Positions 1 to 8,495 of a DNA stretch of 39,649 nt are shown here, piece after piece. The position numbers and the translations under genes are program-made. The notes beneath the pieces were generated by a model that made no database searches, was not told the origin of the DNA, and saw only the letters and a list, made by a program, of their open reading frames with translations. This DNA comes from Pseudomonas sp. Ant30-3. Its GTDB lineage: Bacteria; Pseudomonadota; Gammaproteobacteria; Pseudomonadales; Pseudomonadaceae. The stretch covers positions 1-39,649 of the forward strand of contig NZ_JMCL01000069.1 of assembly GCF_000690905.1 (NCBI RefSeq), in the 5' to 3' direction. Numbering within the stretch: position 1 is the stretch's first letter; every line of letters begins with the position of its first letter.

Positions 1-81
1 GAGGGGATTTATCCCCGTTGGACTGCGCAGCAGTCCCTTTTTTGGGGATCGCTTCGCAATCCAACGGGGATAAATCCCCTC
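1..81. repeat. REP-type inverted repeat pair
   Basis: Two 22-base arms, 1-22 and 60-81, are perfect reverse complements. Each arm carries the smaller palindrome GGGGATTTATCCCC. The 37-base centre is partly self-complementary as well. This is the layout of paired REP elements (BIME-like) common between Pseudomonas genes. It sits downstream of the minus-strand gene ending at 140 and could act as a transcript-end hairpin. The window starts at the first base of the arm, so the element may extend further left. Confidence 0.8.
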
Positions 82-139
82 GCCACAATAAGGCGCCCAA
101 CAGGTGCCAGGATCAACAATGCCGGGTTCTAGAGGGTAA

Positions 140-544
140 TCAACCCTCTTCAAGCCACCAGCGCAACGGCTTGCCTTCAGCCGGCCAGAAACGCATCTGG
201 TCGATGGGCGAAACATCCCAACGCTGAACCTTTTCCAGTGCCTGCAGGAAGCGCTGTTCCTGCTCCATCAACGCCGGCGCACACATCTTGCGGGTGCTGC
301 CTATTCTGCCGAAGCTCAGCTTGTCGCCTTCCAAGGTGTACGGCGCGAACCAGTGGTTGCAGCCGCCGTTGCCGTAAGCCCGACCGTCTTCGCCCAAGGT
401 GATGGTCAAGTGGCTGTAATCCATCAACGGGCGCTCGCCGATCCATTCCAGAATATAGCTGCGATTTTGCTGCAATTTCACCGGTTCAGCGGCGCAACCC
501 AACAGGCCGACGCTTACCATGGCGGTCAGAATAAAGCGTTTCAT
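140..544 (-). CDS. META/HslJ-like lipoprotein
   Basis: A 134-residue predicted outer-membrane or periplasmic lipoprotein. The N-terminus MKRFILTAMVSVGLLGC is a lipoprotein signal with the lipobox LLGC, and Cys17 would be the acylated residue. The mature part carries META-domain features: a GNGGCNHW segment near residues 57-64, and the STRKMCAP stretch with a following amphipathic helix. The family includes E. coli HslJ, linked to heat shock and novobiocin resistance; its biochemical role is unclear. The start at 544 was preferred over an in-frame ATG nine codons upstream because it gives the signal peptide directly. It overlaps the stop of the preceding gene by one base (TGATG), so the two are probably translationally coupled. 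A GAGGGT/ACCCTC hairpin (131-147) overlaps the stop codon. Confidence 0.8.
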   Translation of the reverse strand: MKRFILTAMVSVGLLGCAAEPVKLQQNRSYILEWIGERPLMDYSHLTITLGEDGRAYGNGGCNHWFAPYTLEGDKLSFGRIGSTRKMCAPALMEQEQRFLQALEKVQRWDVSPIDQMRFWPAEGKPLRWWLEEG

Positions 545-978
545 CAAGCAGGCTCCTGGCATTTCGGGCACAGGTGCTTGTCGCCGACTGTCTTCCAGCC
601 CAACTCGGCGATGCGCGCCGTGGCGGCTGGTCTTTCAGCCTTGTTGCCCAGCTTGGCGTCCACGGCGAATTCAAAGCTCAGCTCTTTGGCGCAGCTGTCG
701 CAATTGACCTTCCAGGTGTGGATCGCCAGCTCGCCGAACATCGGACCACTCGCTACCGCAACCCATTGACCGGGCGGGTTGATCAGATGGCGCACCGTTT
801 CGACGGTCAGTCGCATGGACAAGTCCCTGGCGCCCTTGAGGGTCACGACCAGCACATCATTGTTGCGAATCGAGCCGCCGTTGCCGGTGACTTGATAACG
901 CCCCGGCACCAGGGCGCGGCATTCAGTGAGGGTGTGTTGCGGGTTCATCAGGCTATAGCGAAAATCGTGTTCGACCAT
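544..978 (-). CDS. Conserved hypothetical protein with two CxxC pairs
   Basis: A 144-residue protein whose function I do not recognise. The start at 978 follows a strong GGAGGA ribosome site; a longer frame from 1038 exists but lacks one. No signal peptide or membrane segment is visible, so it is probably cytoplasmic. Four cysteines lie in two CxxC pairs near the C-terminus (C93-x2-C96 and C137-x2-C140), a spacing compatible with a small zinc-binding fold. The N-terminal half is mixed beta and alpha sequence without a motif I can name. It is the first gene of a two-gene unit with the downstream lipoprotein. In PAO1 an uncharacterised gene occupies about the same place next to ldhA (from memory). 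Confidence 0.75.
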   Translation of the reverse strand: MVEHDFRYSLMNPQHTLTECRALVPGRYQVTGNGGSIRNNDVLVVTLKGARDLSMRLTVETVRHLINPPGQWVAVASGPMFGELAIHTWKVNCDSCAKELSFEFAVDAKLGNKAERPAATARIAELGWKTVGDKHLCPKCQEPA

Positions 979-1055
979 GGGTCCTCCAAATATGCGCGGC
1001 ATGCTAGCACGGACATCACGGCAGCACTGCGCGGGCAAATGACCTTCGATCCGGT

Positions 1056-2048
1056 TCAGCCAGGCTCGACCAGATTCTGCGGCGTGCCGGCCGCCCAGGC
1101 TGCAATGTTCTGTAATGTTGTGCTGGCAATCGCCCCGAGCGCTTCGCGGGTCAGGAAGGCCTGGTGGGCGGTAATGATCACGTTCGGGAAGGTCAGCAGT
1201 CGCGCCAGCACGTCGTCCTGCAGCGGCAGATCGGAGCGATCCTCGAAGAACAACTGCGCTTCCTCCTCGTAGACGTCCAGGCCCAGATAGCCCAGCTGCC
1301 CGTCCTTCAAGGCGTCGATCAGCGCCGGCGTGTCGACCAGCCCGCCACGTCCGGTATTGATCAACATGGCGCCGGGCTGCATGTGCTGCAGCGACTCACG
1401 GTTGATCAAGTGTTTGCTCTGATCATTGAGCGGGCAGTGCAGGCTGATGACCTGTGCCTGTGCCAACAACTGAGGCAAGCTCAGGTAACGCGCACCGAGC
1501 GCTTCGACTTCGGGGTTGGGATACGGGTCATAGGCCAGCAAGGTGCAGCCGAAGCCGTTCATGATTTTCGCGAATGTCGCGCCGATCTGCCCGGTGCCGA
1601 CCACGCCGACCGTCTTGCCCACCAAGTCGAAACCGGTCAGCCCATGCAGGCTGAAATCACCGTCGCGGGTGCGGTTGTAGGCGCGATGCAAGCGCCGGTT
1701 CAACGCCAGGATCAGCGCCACCGCGTGCTCGGCCACTGCGTGCGGCGAATAGGCCGGAACCCGGACGATTCCCAGACCGAGGCGTTTCGCTGTCGCCAGA
1801 TCAACATGGTTGTAACCGGCCGAACGCAACGCGATCAGGCGCGTCCCGGCGGCGGCCAAATGTTCGAGCACCGGCGCGCTGAGGTCGTCGTTGATGAAGG
1901 CACAGACCACTTCGTGACCGCTGGCCAGCGCGACGGTGTCGAGATTCAGGCGCGTTGGCTGGAAGTGCAACTCGATCCCGGCGGGCAGGTCGGCACTGAG
2001 AAAGCTGTCGCGGTCGTAGGTCTGGCTGCTGAAAAGAATAGTGCGCAT
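1056..2048 (-). CDS. ldhA: D-lactate dehydrogenase (fermentative)
   Basis: A 330-residue NAD-dependent D-2-hydroxyacid dehydrogenase that interconverts pyruvate and D-lactate in the cytoplasm. The Rossmann motif GTGQIG is at 151-156. The expected catalytic residues are present: Arg234 (NTGRGG), Glu263 (DVYEEE) and His295 (ITAHQAF). Length and motifs match Pseudomonas LdhA, used in pyruvate fermentation under oxygen limitation. The start at 2048 follows GGAGAA; in-frame codons further upstream lie inside gacS. The gene begins 20 bp after the gacS stop with no terminator between them, so cotranscription with gacS is likely. The gacS-ldhA order is the same as I recall from PAO1 (PA0928-PA0927). 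Confidence 0.93.
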   Translation of the reverse strand: MRTILFSSQTYDRDSFLSADLPAGIELHFQPTRLNLDTVALASGHEVVCAFINDDLSAPVLEHLAAAGTRLIALRSAGYNHVDLATAKRLGLGIVRVPAYSPHAVAEHAVALILALNRRLHRAYNRTRDGDFSLHGLTGFDLVGKTVGVVGTGQIGATFAKIMNGFGCTLLAYDPYPNPEVEALGARYLSLPQLLAQAQVISLHCPLNDQSKHLINRESLQHMQPGAMLINTGRGGLVDTPALIDALKDGQLGYLGLDVYEEEAQLFFEDRSDLPLQDDVLARLLTFPNVIITAHQAFLTREALGAIASTTLQNIAAWAAGTPQNLVEPG

Positions 2049-2068
2049 GCGTTCTCCATTTAATCCGG

Positions 2069-4819
2069 TCAGGCATTGATCCGCGCATGGGACGCCAGAC
2101 GATTGATCGCCCGGTCCAATTCTTCCAGAGCGCTGTACGCTCGGGGATCCTGTTGCTTGAGCAAGGTTTCGCTGCGCTGGCAGGCAGCACGCAGTTGCGG
2201 CACGCCACAATAGCGGGTGGCGCCATGCAGACGATGGACCCGTTCGATCAATGCATTGTGGTCGTTAGTGTCACGGGCGAAACGAATCGCTTCGCGGTCG
2301 GCCTCCAGCGAGGCAAGCAACATCGCCAGCATGTCTGCCGCCAGATCGGCTTTGCCCGCCGCCAGACGCAGACCTTCTTCGGGATCAAGCACCTGCAATT
2401 CGTTGTTGCCAGAGGTGTCGCTGATGCGCTCCGGCGCCTGCACACGCAGCGCCAGCCCGGTCCACTTCAACACCACCTGCGCCAGTTGCCGTTCGCTGAT
2501 CGGTTTGGTCAGGTAATCGTCCATGCCGCTTTGCAGCAGCGCGCGCTTCTCGTTGGCCATCGCGTGTGCAGTGAGAGCGACGATCGGCAGTGGCGTGCTG
2601 TGCCGTTCGCTTTCCCACTGGCGAATGATTTCGGTGCTTTGGCGTCCATCCATGCCGGGCATCTGCACGTCCATCAGGATCAGATCGAATGTTTCGCTCT
2701 GCACGGCCTTGACCGCTGCATAGCCACTTTCCACTGCAAGCACCTTGGCACCGAGGTCCTCGAGCAAGGTCTGCACCAGCAACAGATTGGCCGGATTGTC
2801 GTCGACACACAGCACCTTCGGCGCGCGGCTGGAAATCGGTTCGCCGGGTTCGCTGCGATGCTGACGCGGGTTGACCAGATCCGACAAGGCCCGGCGCAAT
2901 TTACGCGTGCACGCCGGTTTCGCCTGAAGCTGGCTGTGGGGGTTGGGCACCGACAGGTGGAACAGCGTCTGTTCCGTGGTTGGGCACAGCACCAAGACTT
3001 TGCAGCCAAGATGTTCAAGGTCCCAGATGTGCTGATTGAGGCGCTCGGGAGGCATGTCTTGGCTGGTGATGCCGAGTACCGCAAGGTCAATGGCCTGATC
3101 GGTCTGATGCGCGCCGGTCACGCCATTGGTAAGATTTTCCAGGGTGTTGAAAGGCGTGACCAGCAACCCGCAATCTTCCAGTTGATGCTGCAGTGCCTGG
3201 CGGGCCAGTTCATGATTTTCCAGAACGGCGACCCGGCGCCCAAGCAGCGGCGGGCCAGGCAGGTCTTCGGCATCGTCGCGCGCTTTCGGCAGCTTCAGGC
3301 TGATCCAGAATTCCGAGCCTTCCCCGGGCGTGCTGTCCACGCCAATCTCGCCACCCATCTGCTCGATCAAGCGTTTGGAAATCACCAGCCCCAGACCGGT
3401 GCCGCCGGGTTGCCGCGACAGCGAATTGTCGGCCTGGCTGAACGCTTGAAACAGCACGCGCACGTCCTGGCTGGATAGGCCAATGCCCGTGTCCTGAATA
3501 CTGATGCGCAATTGCACGCTGTCCTCGTGCTCCTCCTCGAGCATGGCGCGGGCGACGATGGTACCTTCGCGGGTGAACTTGATCGCGTTGCTGACCAGAT
3601 TGGTCAGAATCTGCTTGAGCCGCAATGGATCGCCCACCAGTGACAGTGGCGTGTCGCGGTAAACCAGGCTCACCAGCTCCAGCTGTTTGGCATGCGCGGC
3701 TGGTGCCATGATGGTCAGAGTGTCCTGGAGCAAATCGCGCAGGTTGAACGGGATATGGTCGAGGACCAGTTTGCCGGCCTCGATTTTCGAGAAGTCGAGA
3801 ATCTCGTTGATGATGCCCAGCAAGCTGTCGGCAGATTTTTCGATGGTGCCCAGGTAATCAAGCTGGCGCGGGGTCAGCTCGCTTTTTTGCAGCAGATGCG
3901 TAAAGCCGAGAATGCCGTTAAGCGGGGTACGGATTTCGTGGCTCATGTTGGCGAGGAATTCCGATTTGATCCTGCTCGCCTCCAGCGCTTCCTTGCGCGC
4001 GAGGTCGAGCTCGATGTTCTGGATCTCGATGGTTTCCAGATTCTGCCGCACGTCTTCGGTGGCTTGATCGATGCTGTGCTGCAGTTCTTCCTGAGCGTTT
4101 TGCAGAGTGCCGGCCATGCGGTTGATGCCCGACGCCAATTCATCCAGTTCATGACTGCCGAGCGGCGGCAGGCGGGTTTCCAGATTGCCGTCCTTGAGTT
4201 GCGCCACGGCCTGTTTGATCTGGCTCAGTGGCCGATTGATCGTGCGACCCATACGTAACGCCAGCAGCGCCGCACCGGCCAGCCCCGCACCGATCAACAG
4301 CAGGCTGGCGAACAGGCTGCGGTAACCGCGCAGCAGCATGCCATTGTGCGAGAGTTCGATTTCGACCCAGCCCAACAGCCGTTCGGCTTCTTCGGGGATC
4401 AGGTCACCGGCAAGATTGCGGTGCTTGCCAAACACTGGCAGCAAATAACGGGTCGCATCGTTGCCACTGCGCCGCAGCAATTGCGAGCCATTGCCGGCGG
4501 GTGCCGGATTGAGCATGGTCGGGCCGGCATGAGCCAGTGGCGTGCGATCGGGGGCCAGCAACGTCACCGCGCGCACATCCTGGGTTTCCAGCGACTGGGT
4601 GGCGATGCGTTCGAGCATTTCGATGTTTTTGTGGCTCATGGCGGGCGCCACGAGCGGGGCCAGCTGTTCGGCGATCATTTCGCCGCGCTGCATGAGTTGG
4701 GTCTGCAGGTCCGTCAATTGCGTCCAGGTGAAATAGCCGCCCAGCACCAACGCCATCAGGCTCGTCGGCAGCAATGTCAGCAAAAGCACGCGGCCTTTGA
4801 TTCCGAGTTTCTTGAGCAC
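2069..4819 (-). CDS. gacS: Hybrid sensor histidine kinase GacS
   Basis: A 916-residue inner-membrane unorthodox kinase that phosphorylates GacA and thereby switches on the Rsm small RNAs controlling secondary metabolism, biofilm and virulence. In order: an N-terminal membrane helix (about 10-34), a periplasmic sensor region, a second helix (about 168-188), HAMP, a HisKA box with His294 (MSHEIRTP), an ATPase domain (N-box around 411, GGTGLGL around 472), a degenerate receiver-like segment (530-640), a receiver with Asp717 (ILMDVQMP), and an HPt domain with His862 (HRLHG). I chose the GTG at 4819 because AGGAG lies six bases upstream and the resulting N-terminus fits GacS. The ATG at 4834 has no ribosome site. 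All phosphorelay residues are intact, so the gene looks functional, whereas laboratory gac mutants are common. Confidence 0.96.
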   Translation of the reverse strand: MLKKLGIKGRVLLLTLLPTSLMALVLGGYFTWTQLTDLQTQLMQRGEMIAEQLAPLVAPAMSHKNIEMLERIATQSLETQDVRAVTLLAPDRTPLAHAGPTMLNPAPAGNGSQLLRRSGNDATRYLLPVFGKHRNLAGDLIPEEAERLLGWVEIELSHNGMLLRGYRSLFASLLLIGAGLAGAALLALRMGRTINRPLSQIKQAVAQLKDGNLETRLPPLGSHELDELASGINRMAGTLQNAQEELQHSIDQATEDVRQNLETIEIQNIELDLARKEALEASRIKSEFLANMSHEIRTPLNGILGFTHLLQKSELTPRQLDYLGTIEKSADSLLGIINEILDFSKIEAGKLVLDHIPFNLRDLLQDTLTIMAPAAHAKQLELVSLVYRDTPLSLVGDPLRLKQILTNLVSNAIKFTREGTIVARAMLEEEHEDSVQLRISIQDTGIGLSSQDVRVLFQAFSQADNSLSRQPGGTGLGLVISKRLIEQMGGEIGVDSTPGEGSEFWISLKLPKARDDAEDLPGPPLLGRRVAVLENHELARQALQHQLEDCGLLVTPFNTLENLTNGVTGAHQTDQAIDLAVLGITSQDMPPERLNQHIWDLEHLGCKVLVLCPTTEQTLFHLSVPNPHSQLQAKPACTRKLRRALSDLVNPRQHRSEPGEPISSRAPKVLCVDDNPANLLLVQTLLEDLGAKVLAVESGYAAVKAVQSETFDLILMDVQMPGMDGRQSTEIIRQWESERHSTPLPIVALTAHAMANEKRALLQSGMDDYLTKPISERQLAQVVLKWTGLALRVQAPERISDTSGNNELQVLDPEEGLRLAAGKADLAADMLAMLLASLEADREAIRFARDTNDHNALIERVHRLHGATRYCGVPQLRAACQRSETLLKQQDPRAYSALEELDRAINRLASHARINA

Positions 4820-5010
4820 GCCTTTCTCCTGCATCCAGCCATTTAAGAACCTGCGCGTGCATCCGGCACCCGCCACTCGCGCAGTGTAGCGATTTGGCGG
4901 CGGTCAATCCTCGTAAATTGATGTCGTCATTCGTCGGGCAGTCCGACGCTTTCGCGCATCGGGCAAACCTTGGGTTGCCCAAGGCGAAGCAATCTTCAAT
5001 AATCCACAAC

Positions 5011-5025
5011 TGAGAATTATTTGCA
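5011..5025 (+). promoter_or_regulatory. Candidate Fur box before the PirR-like gene
   Basis: TGAGAATTATTTGCA matches the 7-1-7 Fur consensus TGATAATnATTATCA at 11 of 14 positions. It ends seven bases before the ATG at 5033, so it overlaps the ribosome-binding region. PirRS of P. aeruginosa serves ferric siderophore uptake, so iron repression would fit. The match is by eye, and no promoter was securely placed around it. Confidence 0.45.
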
Positions 5026-5032
5026 GATACTC

Positions 5033-5755
5033 ATGAATCCCATCTCTATTGGTACACCTCGAATTCTTTCCATCGAAGACGACCTGGTGCTCGGTGCCTA
5101 TGTCCACGATGAGCTGGGCCGCAGCGGCTACCAGGTGACCTGGTGCCGCAATGGCCAGGAAGGTCTGGCCATTGCGCGCCAGCAGCCTTTTGATGTGGTG
5201 CTGATGGATATTCTGCTTCCCGGCCTCAACGGGCTGAAAGTCTTGACGCAGTTTCGGCAGAGCCATTCCACGCCGGTGGTGCTGATGTCGGCGCTGGGGG
5301 CCGAGGCCGATCGCATCAGCGGATTCAGTCTCGGCGCTGATGACTACCTGCCCAAGCCTTTCAGCATGGCCGAGTTGCGCGTGCGCATCGAAGCGATCCT
5401 GCGTCGCGTCGCCCTGGATCGCCGGCCGGCGATTGAGCCGCCTGCGGTCGCCGCGGACAATCTGCGTTTTGACGATGAGCGCTTCGAAGTGTTTTTCGGC
5501 GAACACGGCACGACGCTGACCCGCAGTGAATACCGCTTGCTGGAAACTCTGCACCGCAACAGTGATGAGGTACTGAGCAAAGCCTTCCTTTATCAGCACG
5601 TGCTGCAACGCGGTTACGCGGCCCATGACCGCAGCCTCGACATGCACATCAGCCAGATCCGCCGCAAACTCAAAGCCATCGGCTACACCGAGCGGGAAGT
5701 GCGCACGGTGTGGGGCAAGGGTTACGTATTGAGTGCCGACCATGAAATGGCCTGA
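5033..5755 (+). CDS. OmpR-family response regulator, PirR-like
   Basis: A 240-residue cytoplasmic response regulator. The N-terminal receiver shows the acidic pair in SIEDD, the phospho-acceptor Asp in VVLMDILLPG and the conserved Lys in DDYLPKPF. The C-terminal winged-helix DNA-binding domain carries LTRSEYRLLE and the DMHISQIRRKL recognition region. Its place next to gacS, divergent from it and followed by a kinase, corresponds to pirR (PA0929) as I recall it. PirRS controls the ferric-enterobactin receptor PirA, but pirA is not present here, so the target is uncertain and I assign no symbol. The start at 5033 gives MNPISIG; a TTG at 5021 is possible. A candidate Fur box precedes it. Confidence 0.88.
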   Translation: MNPISIGTPRILSIEDDLVLGAYVHDELGRSGYQVTWCRNGQEGLAIARQQPFDVVLMDILLPGLNGLKVLTQFRQSHSTPVVLMSALGAEADRISGFSLGADDYLPKPFSMAELRVRIEAILRRVALDRRPAIEPPAVAADNLRFDDERFEVFFGEHGTTLTRSEYRLLETLHRNSDEVLSKAFLYQHVLQRGYAAHDRSLDMHISQIRRKLKAIGYTEREVRTVWGKGYVLSADHEMA

Positions 5756-7148
5756 CGTTCCGGGCAGGCACTCACTGTTCTGGAAGCTGGCGTGTCTGTT
5801 GGTGGCGTTCTGTCTGCTGATGATCTGGTTGAGCTGGTCCTGGGGACGCTACATGGAGGAGCGTAACCAGTTTCTCTCGGACGAGGCGCGCGGAACCCTC
5901 ACGCGCTATGCCGCCGAGGCCGAGCACGCGTGGCAGCAAGGCCAGCGGGAGGGCGTCGACGATTGGTTACAGGCGATGCGCCAGCGTGAAAAGGGCTGGG
6001 TCGGCGTCATTGGCGGTGATCTGCAATCGCTCAGCGCCCGGCCGCTGACGGACAAGGACATCGAGCGCCTGACGTTCTTGCGCGGGCTCGACTGGCCCAT
6101 TCACAAAAAAGGCCTGCCGTGGTTGCGCGTGCCTTTCCCCCATAATCCGTCCGCCGGCAGCCTGGTGATAGAACTGCCGCAGCGCTTCGTGCCTGGGCAC
6201 TATCGAGTGTTCTGGCGCGTCATCACCAACGGCGTCATTCCGGGTCTGTTTACCTTGTTGCTGTGCGTCGGTCTCTACCGTTTGCTGGTGGTGCCGTTGA
6301 ATCAACTGCGCGCACAGGCCAACGCCTGGCGCGCCGATCAACTCAATGTGCGATTGTCGAGCCACACCACCGAACGCCCGGACGAACTCGGCGAACTGGC
6401 TCGCGCTTTCGATCAAATGTCCGAGCGCCTGCAATCGACTGTCGCCCTGCAACAGCAGTTGCTGCGCGACCTGTCCCATGAATTGCGCACACCGCTGAGC
6501 CGGTTGCGGGTCGCCAGTGAAAGCGAACAATCACTGCTGCCGCTGCGCGAACGCATCGGCCGTGAGGTCGACGGCATGCAGCGTCTGGTCGAAGACACCT
6601 TGCAACTGGCCTGGCTCGACACCGAACGCGCGCCGCTGCCCGATGAAGCGATCCAGATCCAGGCACTGTGGGAAATGCTCACCGATAACGCCTGCTATGA
6701 AAGCTGCTGGCCGGAGCGTCAGCTGCAGTGCGACGTGCAGGCTTCCTGCTGGGTACGCGGCAATCTCAACACCTTGGCGCAGGCTCTGGAAAACATTCTG
6801 CGCAACGCCATTCGTCATTCGCCCCAAGGTGGGGTCGTGCGCCTGGATGGACGGCGCGAGGGCGATTTCTGGCATCTGTGGCTCGACGATCAGGGCGGCG
6901 GGGTAGCAGAGGCGGATCTGGAGCGGATCTTCTCACCGTTCATCCGGCTGGACGGTTCGCGTCCGGGGGACGGTGGGTTCGGGCTGGGGTTGAGCATTGC
7001 GAGGAACGCGGTGCAACGGCAGGGCGGGCGGCTTTGGGCGGAGAATACCGGGGTGGGTTTGCGGGTGAATTTACGGTTGGTGGCGGATGAGGGGGTTGGC
7101 AGTGACGCCGGGGTTGCGAGCAGGGTCGCTCCTGCTGTTGAAGTGTGA
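5742..7148 (+). CDS. Sensor histidine kinase, PirS-like
   Basis: A 468-residue inner-membrane kinase and presumed partner of the preceding regulator. Membrane helices lie near residues 13-33 and 163-185, bracketing a periplasmic sensor of about 130 residues. HAMP follows (about 185-240), then HisKA with His246 (RDLSHELRTPL), the N-box ENILRNAIRHS, DDQGGG and the G2 box GFGLGLSI. The ATG at 5742 overlaps the regulator's end by 14 bases, so translation is coupled; a GTG at 5733 is also in frame. The kinase fold should end near residue 448. The last 20 or so residues are encoded by GC-rich sequence containing a degenerate REP palindrome (7119-7136), so the native stop may have been lost. Confidence 0.88.
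   Translation: MKWPDVPGRHSLFWKLACLLVAFCLLMIWLSWSWGRYMEERNQFLSDEARGTLTRYAAEAEHAWQQGQREGVDDWLQAMRQREKGWVGVIGGDLQSLSARPLTDKDIERLTFLRGLDWPIHKKGLPWLRVPFPHNPSAGSLVIELPQRFVPGHYRVFWRVITNGVIPGLFTLLLCVGLYRLLVVPLNQLRAQANAWRADQLNVRLSSHTTERPDELGELARAFDQMSERLQSTVALQQQLLRDLSHELRTPLSRLRVASESEQSLLPLRERIGREVDGMQRLVEDTLQLAWLDTERAPLPDEAIQIQALWEMLTDNACYESCWPERQLQCDVQASCWVRGNLNTLAQALENILRNAIRHSPQGGVVRLDGRREGDFWHLWLDDQGGGVAEADLERIFSPFIRLDGSRPGDGGFGLGLSIARNAVQRQGGRLWAENTGVGLRVNLRLVADEGVGSDAGVASRVAPAVEV
7119..7136. repeat. Degenerate REP palindrome inside the kinase 3' end
   Basis: AGCAGG at 7119-7124 and CCTGCT at 7131-7136 form a short hairpin around GTCGCT. The wording resembles the 'gagcaggctcgctcctgc' REP type of Pseudomonas. 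It lies within the last codons of the upstream kinase gene, which is unusual because REPs normally sit between genes. Confidence 0.45.
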
Positions 7149-7364
7149 CGGTCGTAGATTGCATACGCCTGCTGCTTTTGTAGGAACGAGCGAATCGGTG
7201 GCCCGACTGGCTTGCGAAGAGGCCATCAGATCCTCCCGCGCCAGCTTTTTTTGCCGGAGCATTCCCGTGTTTTTGTACGACATTTCCCAAAGCGTACCGA
7301 CGGCGTTTTGAGGCGTACTTGGGGGGTTAAGCTTTCGCCTTTACTCATCCTCAAGGAGTTAGGC

Positions 7365-8387
7365 ATGAATGCACCCAATGTTACCGGTTGCTCATCTGAT
7401 GAACGTTTCAAAGAAGTGATTGCGCTGATTCATGGCGCCAAGCAACAGGCGATACAGGCAGTAAATACGCGTTTGATTGAGCTCTACTGGCAGGTCGGCG
7501 GTTACATCAGTCGCAAAATCGAGCGGGCTGAATGGGGGGATTCTGTCGTCAGCCAGTTGGCCCTTCACCTGGCTCAGACTCAGCCTGGGTTGCGTGGTTT
7601 TACCCAACGCAATCTGTTCCGCATGCGCCAATTTTACGAGGCATATCGCAACGATGAAAAAGTGTCAGCACTGCTGACACTATTGCCTTGGACCCACAAT
7701 TTGCTCATTTTGACTCAAAGTAAGCATCCGAAAGAACGTGAGTTCTATCTGCGCCTTGCCATTCAGGAAAGGTGGTCGACGCGCGAGTTGGAGCGCCAAT
7801 TCAAAGCCGCACGATTCGAGCGATGCGTGACTCAACCGGCTAAAGCGTCCGCCGTACTAAAACAAAACCACCCCTCGGCACTCGACATTTTCCGCGATGC
7901 CTACATGGTCGAGTTTCTCGATTTACCCGGCACCCATGCCGAAACCGACCTGCATCGTGGCTTGATGTCGCGTCTTAAGGAATTCCTGATCGAGCTTGGC
8001 CGCGATTTCACCTTTGTCGGCTCGGAGTTTCCGCTGCAGGTTGGCGGTAGGGATTTTGCCTTGGACCTGCTGTTCTTCCACCGCGGGCTCAACTGTCTGG
8101 TAGCGATTGAGCTCAAGGTAGGCCGCTTCGAGCCGGAGTATCTGGGCAAGCTGAATTTTTATCTGGAGGCGCTGGATCGCAATGAACGCAAGCCCCACGA
8201 AAATGCTGCCATTGGTGTATTGCTCTGCGCCAGCAAGGAAGACGAAGTGGTCGAGTACGCCCTGAATCGCAGCCTGTCTCCAGCCCTGATTGCGGAGTAT
8301 CAGGTTCAGCTACCGGACAAAAAGTTGTTGCAAGCAAAGCTGCACGAGTTCTATGCGTTGAATGTTGCACAGGCGCAGGAGGATTGA
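7365..8387 (+). CDS. DUF1016 (YhcG-type) PD-(D/E)XK nuclease-like protein
   Basis: A 340-residue cytoplasmic protein of the DUF1016/YhcG family. The N-terminal half (about 15-170) is the helical DUF1016 N domain, including the GFTQRNLFRMRQFYEAY stretch. The C-terminal half is a PD-(D/E)XK nuclease-like domain; its core reads FALDLLFFHRG, then VAIELKVG, giving the Asp...Glu-x-Lys signature at about 227-249, followed by a Gly-Lys-Leu-x-x-Tyr helix. Members occur near restriction-modification systems and mobile islands; E. coli YhcG has been linked to genome rearrangement and nuclease activity. AAGGAG six bases before the ATG at 7365 fixes the start. Here it stands alone with no methylase or specificity subunit, in the place where PAO1 has pirA. 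It is full-length. Confidence 0.87.
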   Translation: MNAPNVTGCSSDERFKEVIALIHGAKQQAIQAVNTRLIELYWQVGGYISRKIERAEWGDSVVSQLALHLAQTQPGLRGFTQRNLFRMRQFYEAYRNDEKVSALLTLLPWTHNLLILTQSKHPKEREFYLRLAIQERWSTRELERQFKAARFERCVTQPAKASAVLKQNHPSALDIFRDAYMVEFLDLPGTHAETDLHRGLMSRLKEFLIELGRDFTFVGSEFPLQVGGRDFALDLLFFHRGLNCLVAIELKVGRFEPEYLGKLNFYLEALDRNERKPHENAAIGVLLCASKEDEVVEYALNRSLSPALIAEYQVQLPDKKLLQAKLHEFYALNVAQAQED

Positions 8388-8456
8388 TTCTTGCCCTTAT
8401 TCCCATAAGCCATAAGCACCGCACTTTGCGTGATATGGCCTGCGCGGGTTTGCCGG

Positions 8457-8462
8457 TATGAT
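8457..8462 (+). promoter_or_regulatory. Candidate -10 box for cysM
   Basis: TATGAT lies 33 bases before the cysM ATG in the setting GCCGG-TATGAT-AGGCGCC, a typical look for Pseudomonas housekeeping promoters. No convincing -35 hexamer is found 16-18 bases upstream. Confidence 0.35.
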
Positions 8463-8495
8463 AGGCGCCCCCGCAGTCTGGATTGCGAATACGCC

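Noticed and set aside
2087..3478. A 463-codon open frame antisense to gacS
   Set aside because: Arises from the GC-rich codon pattern of gacS; no ribosome site, no family resemblance, and gacS is complete on the other strand.
4904..5743. A 279-codon open frame antisense to the PirR-like regulator
   Set aside because: The receiver and DNA-binding domains on the plus strand explain the region.
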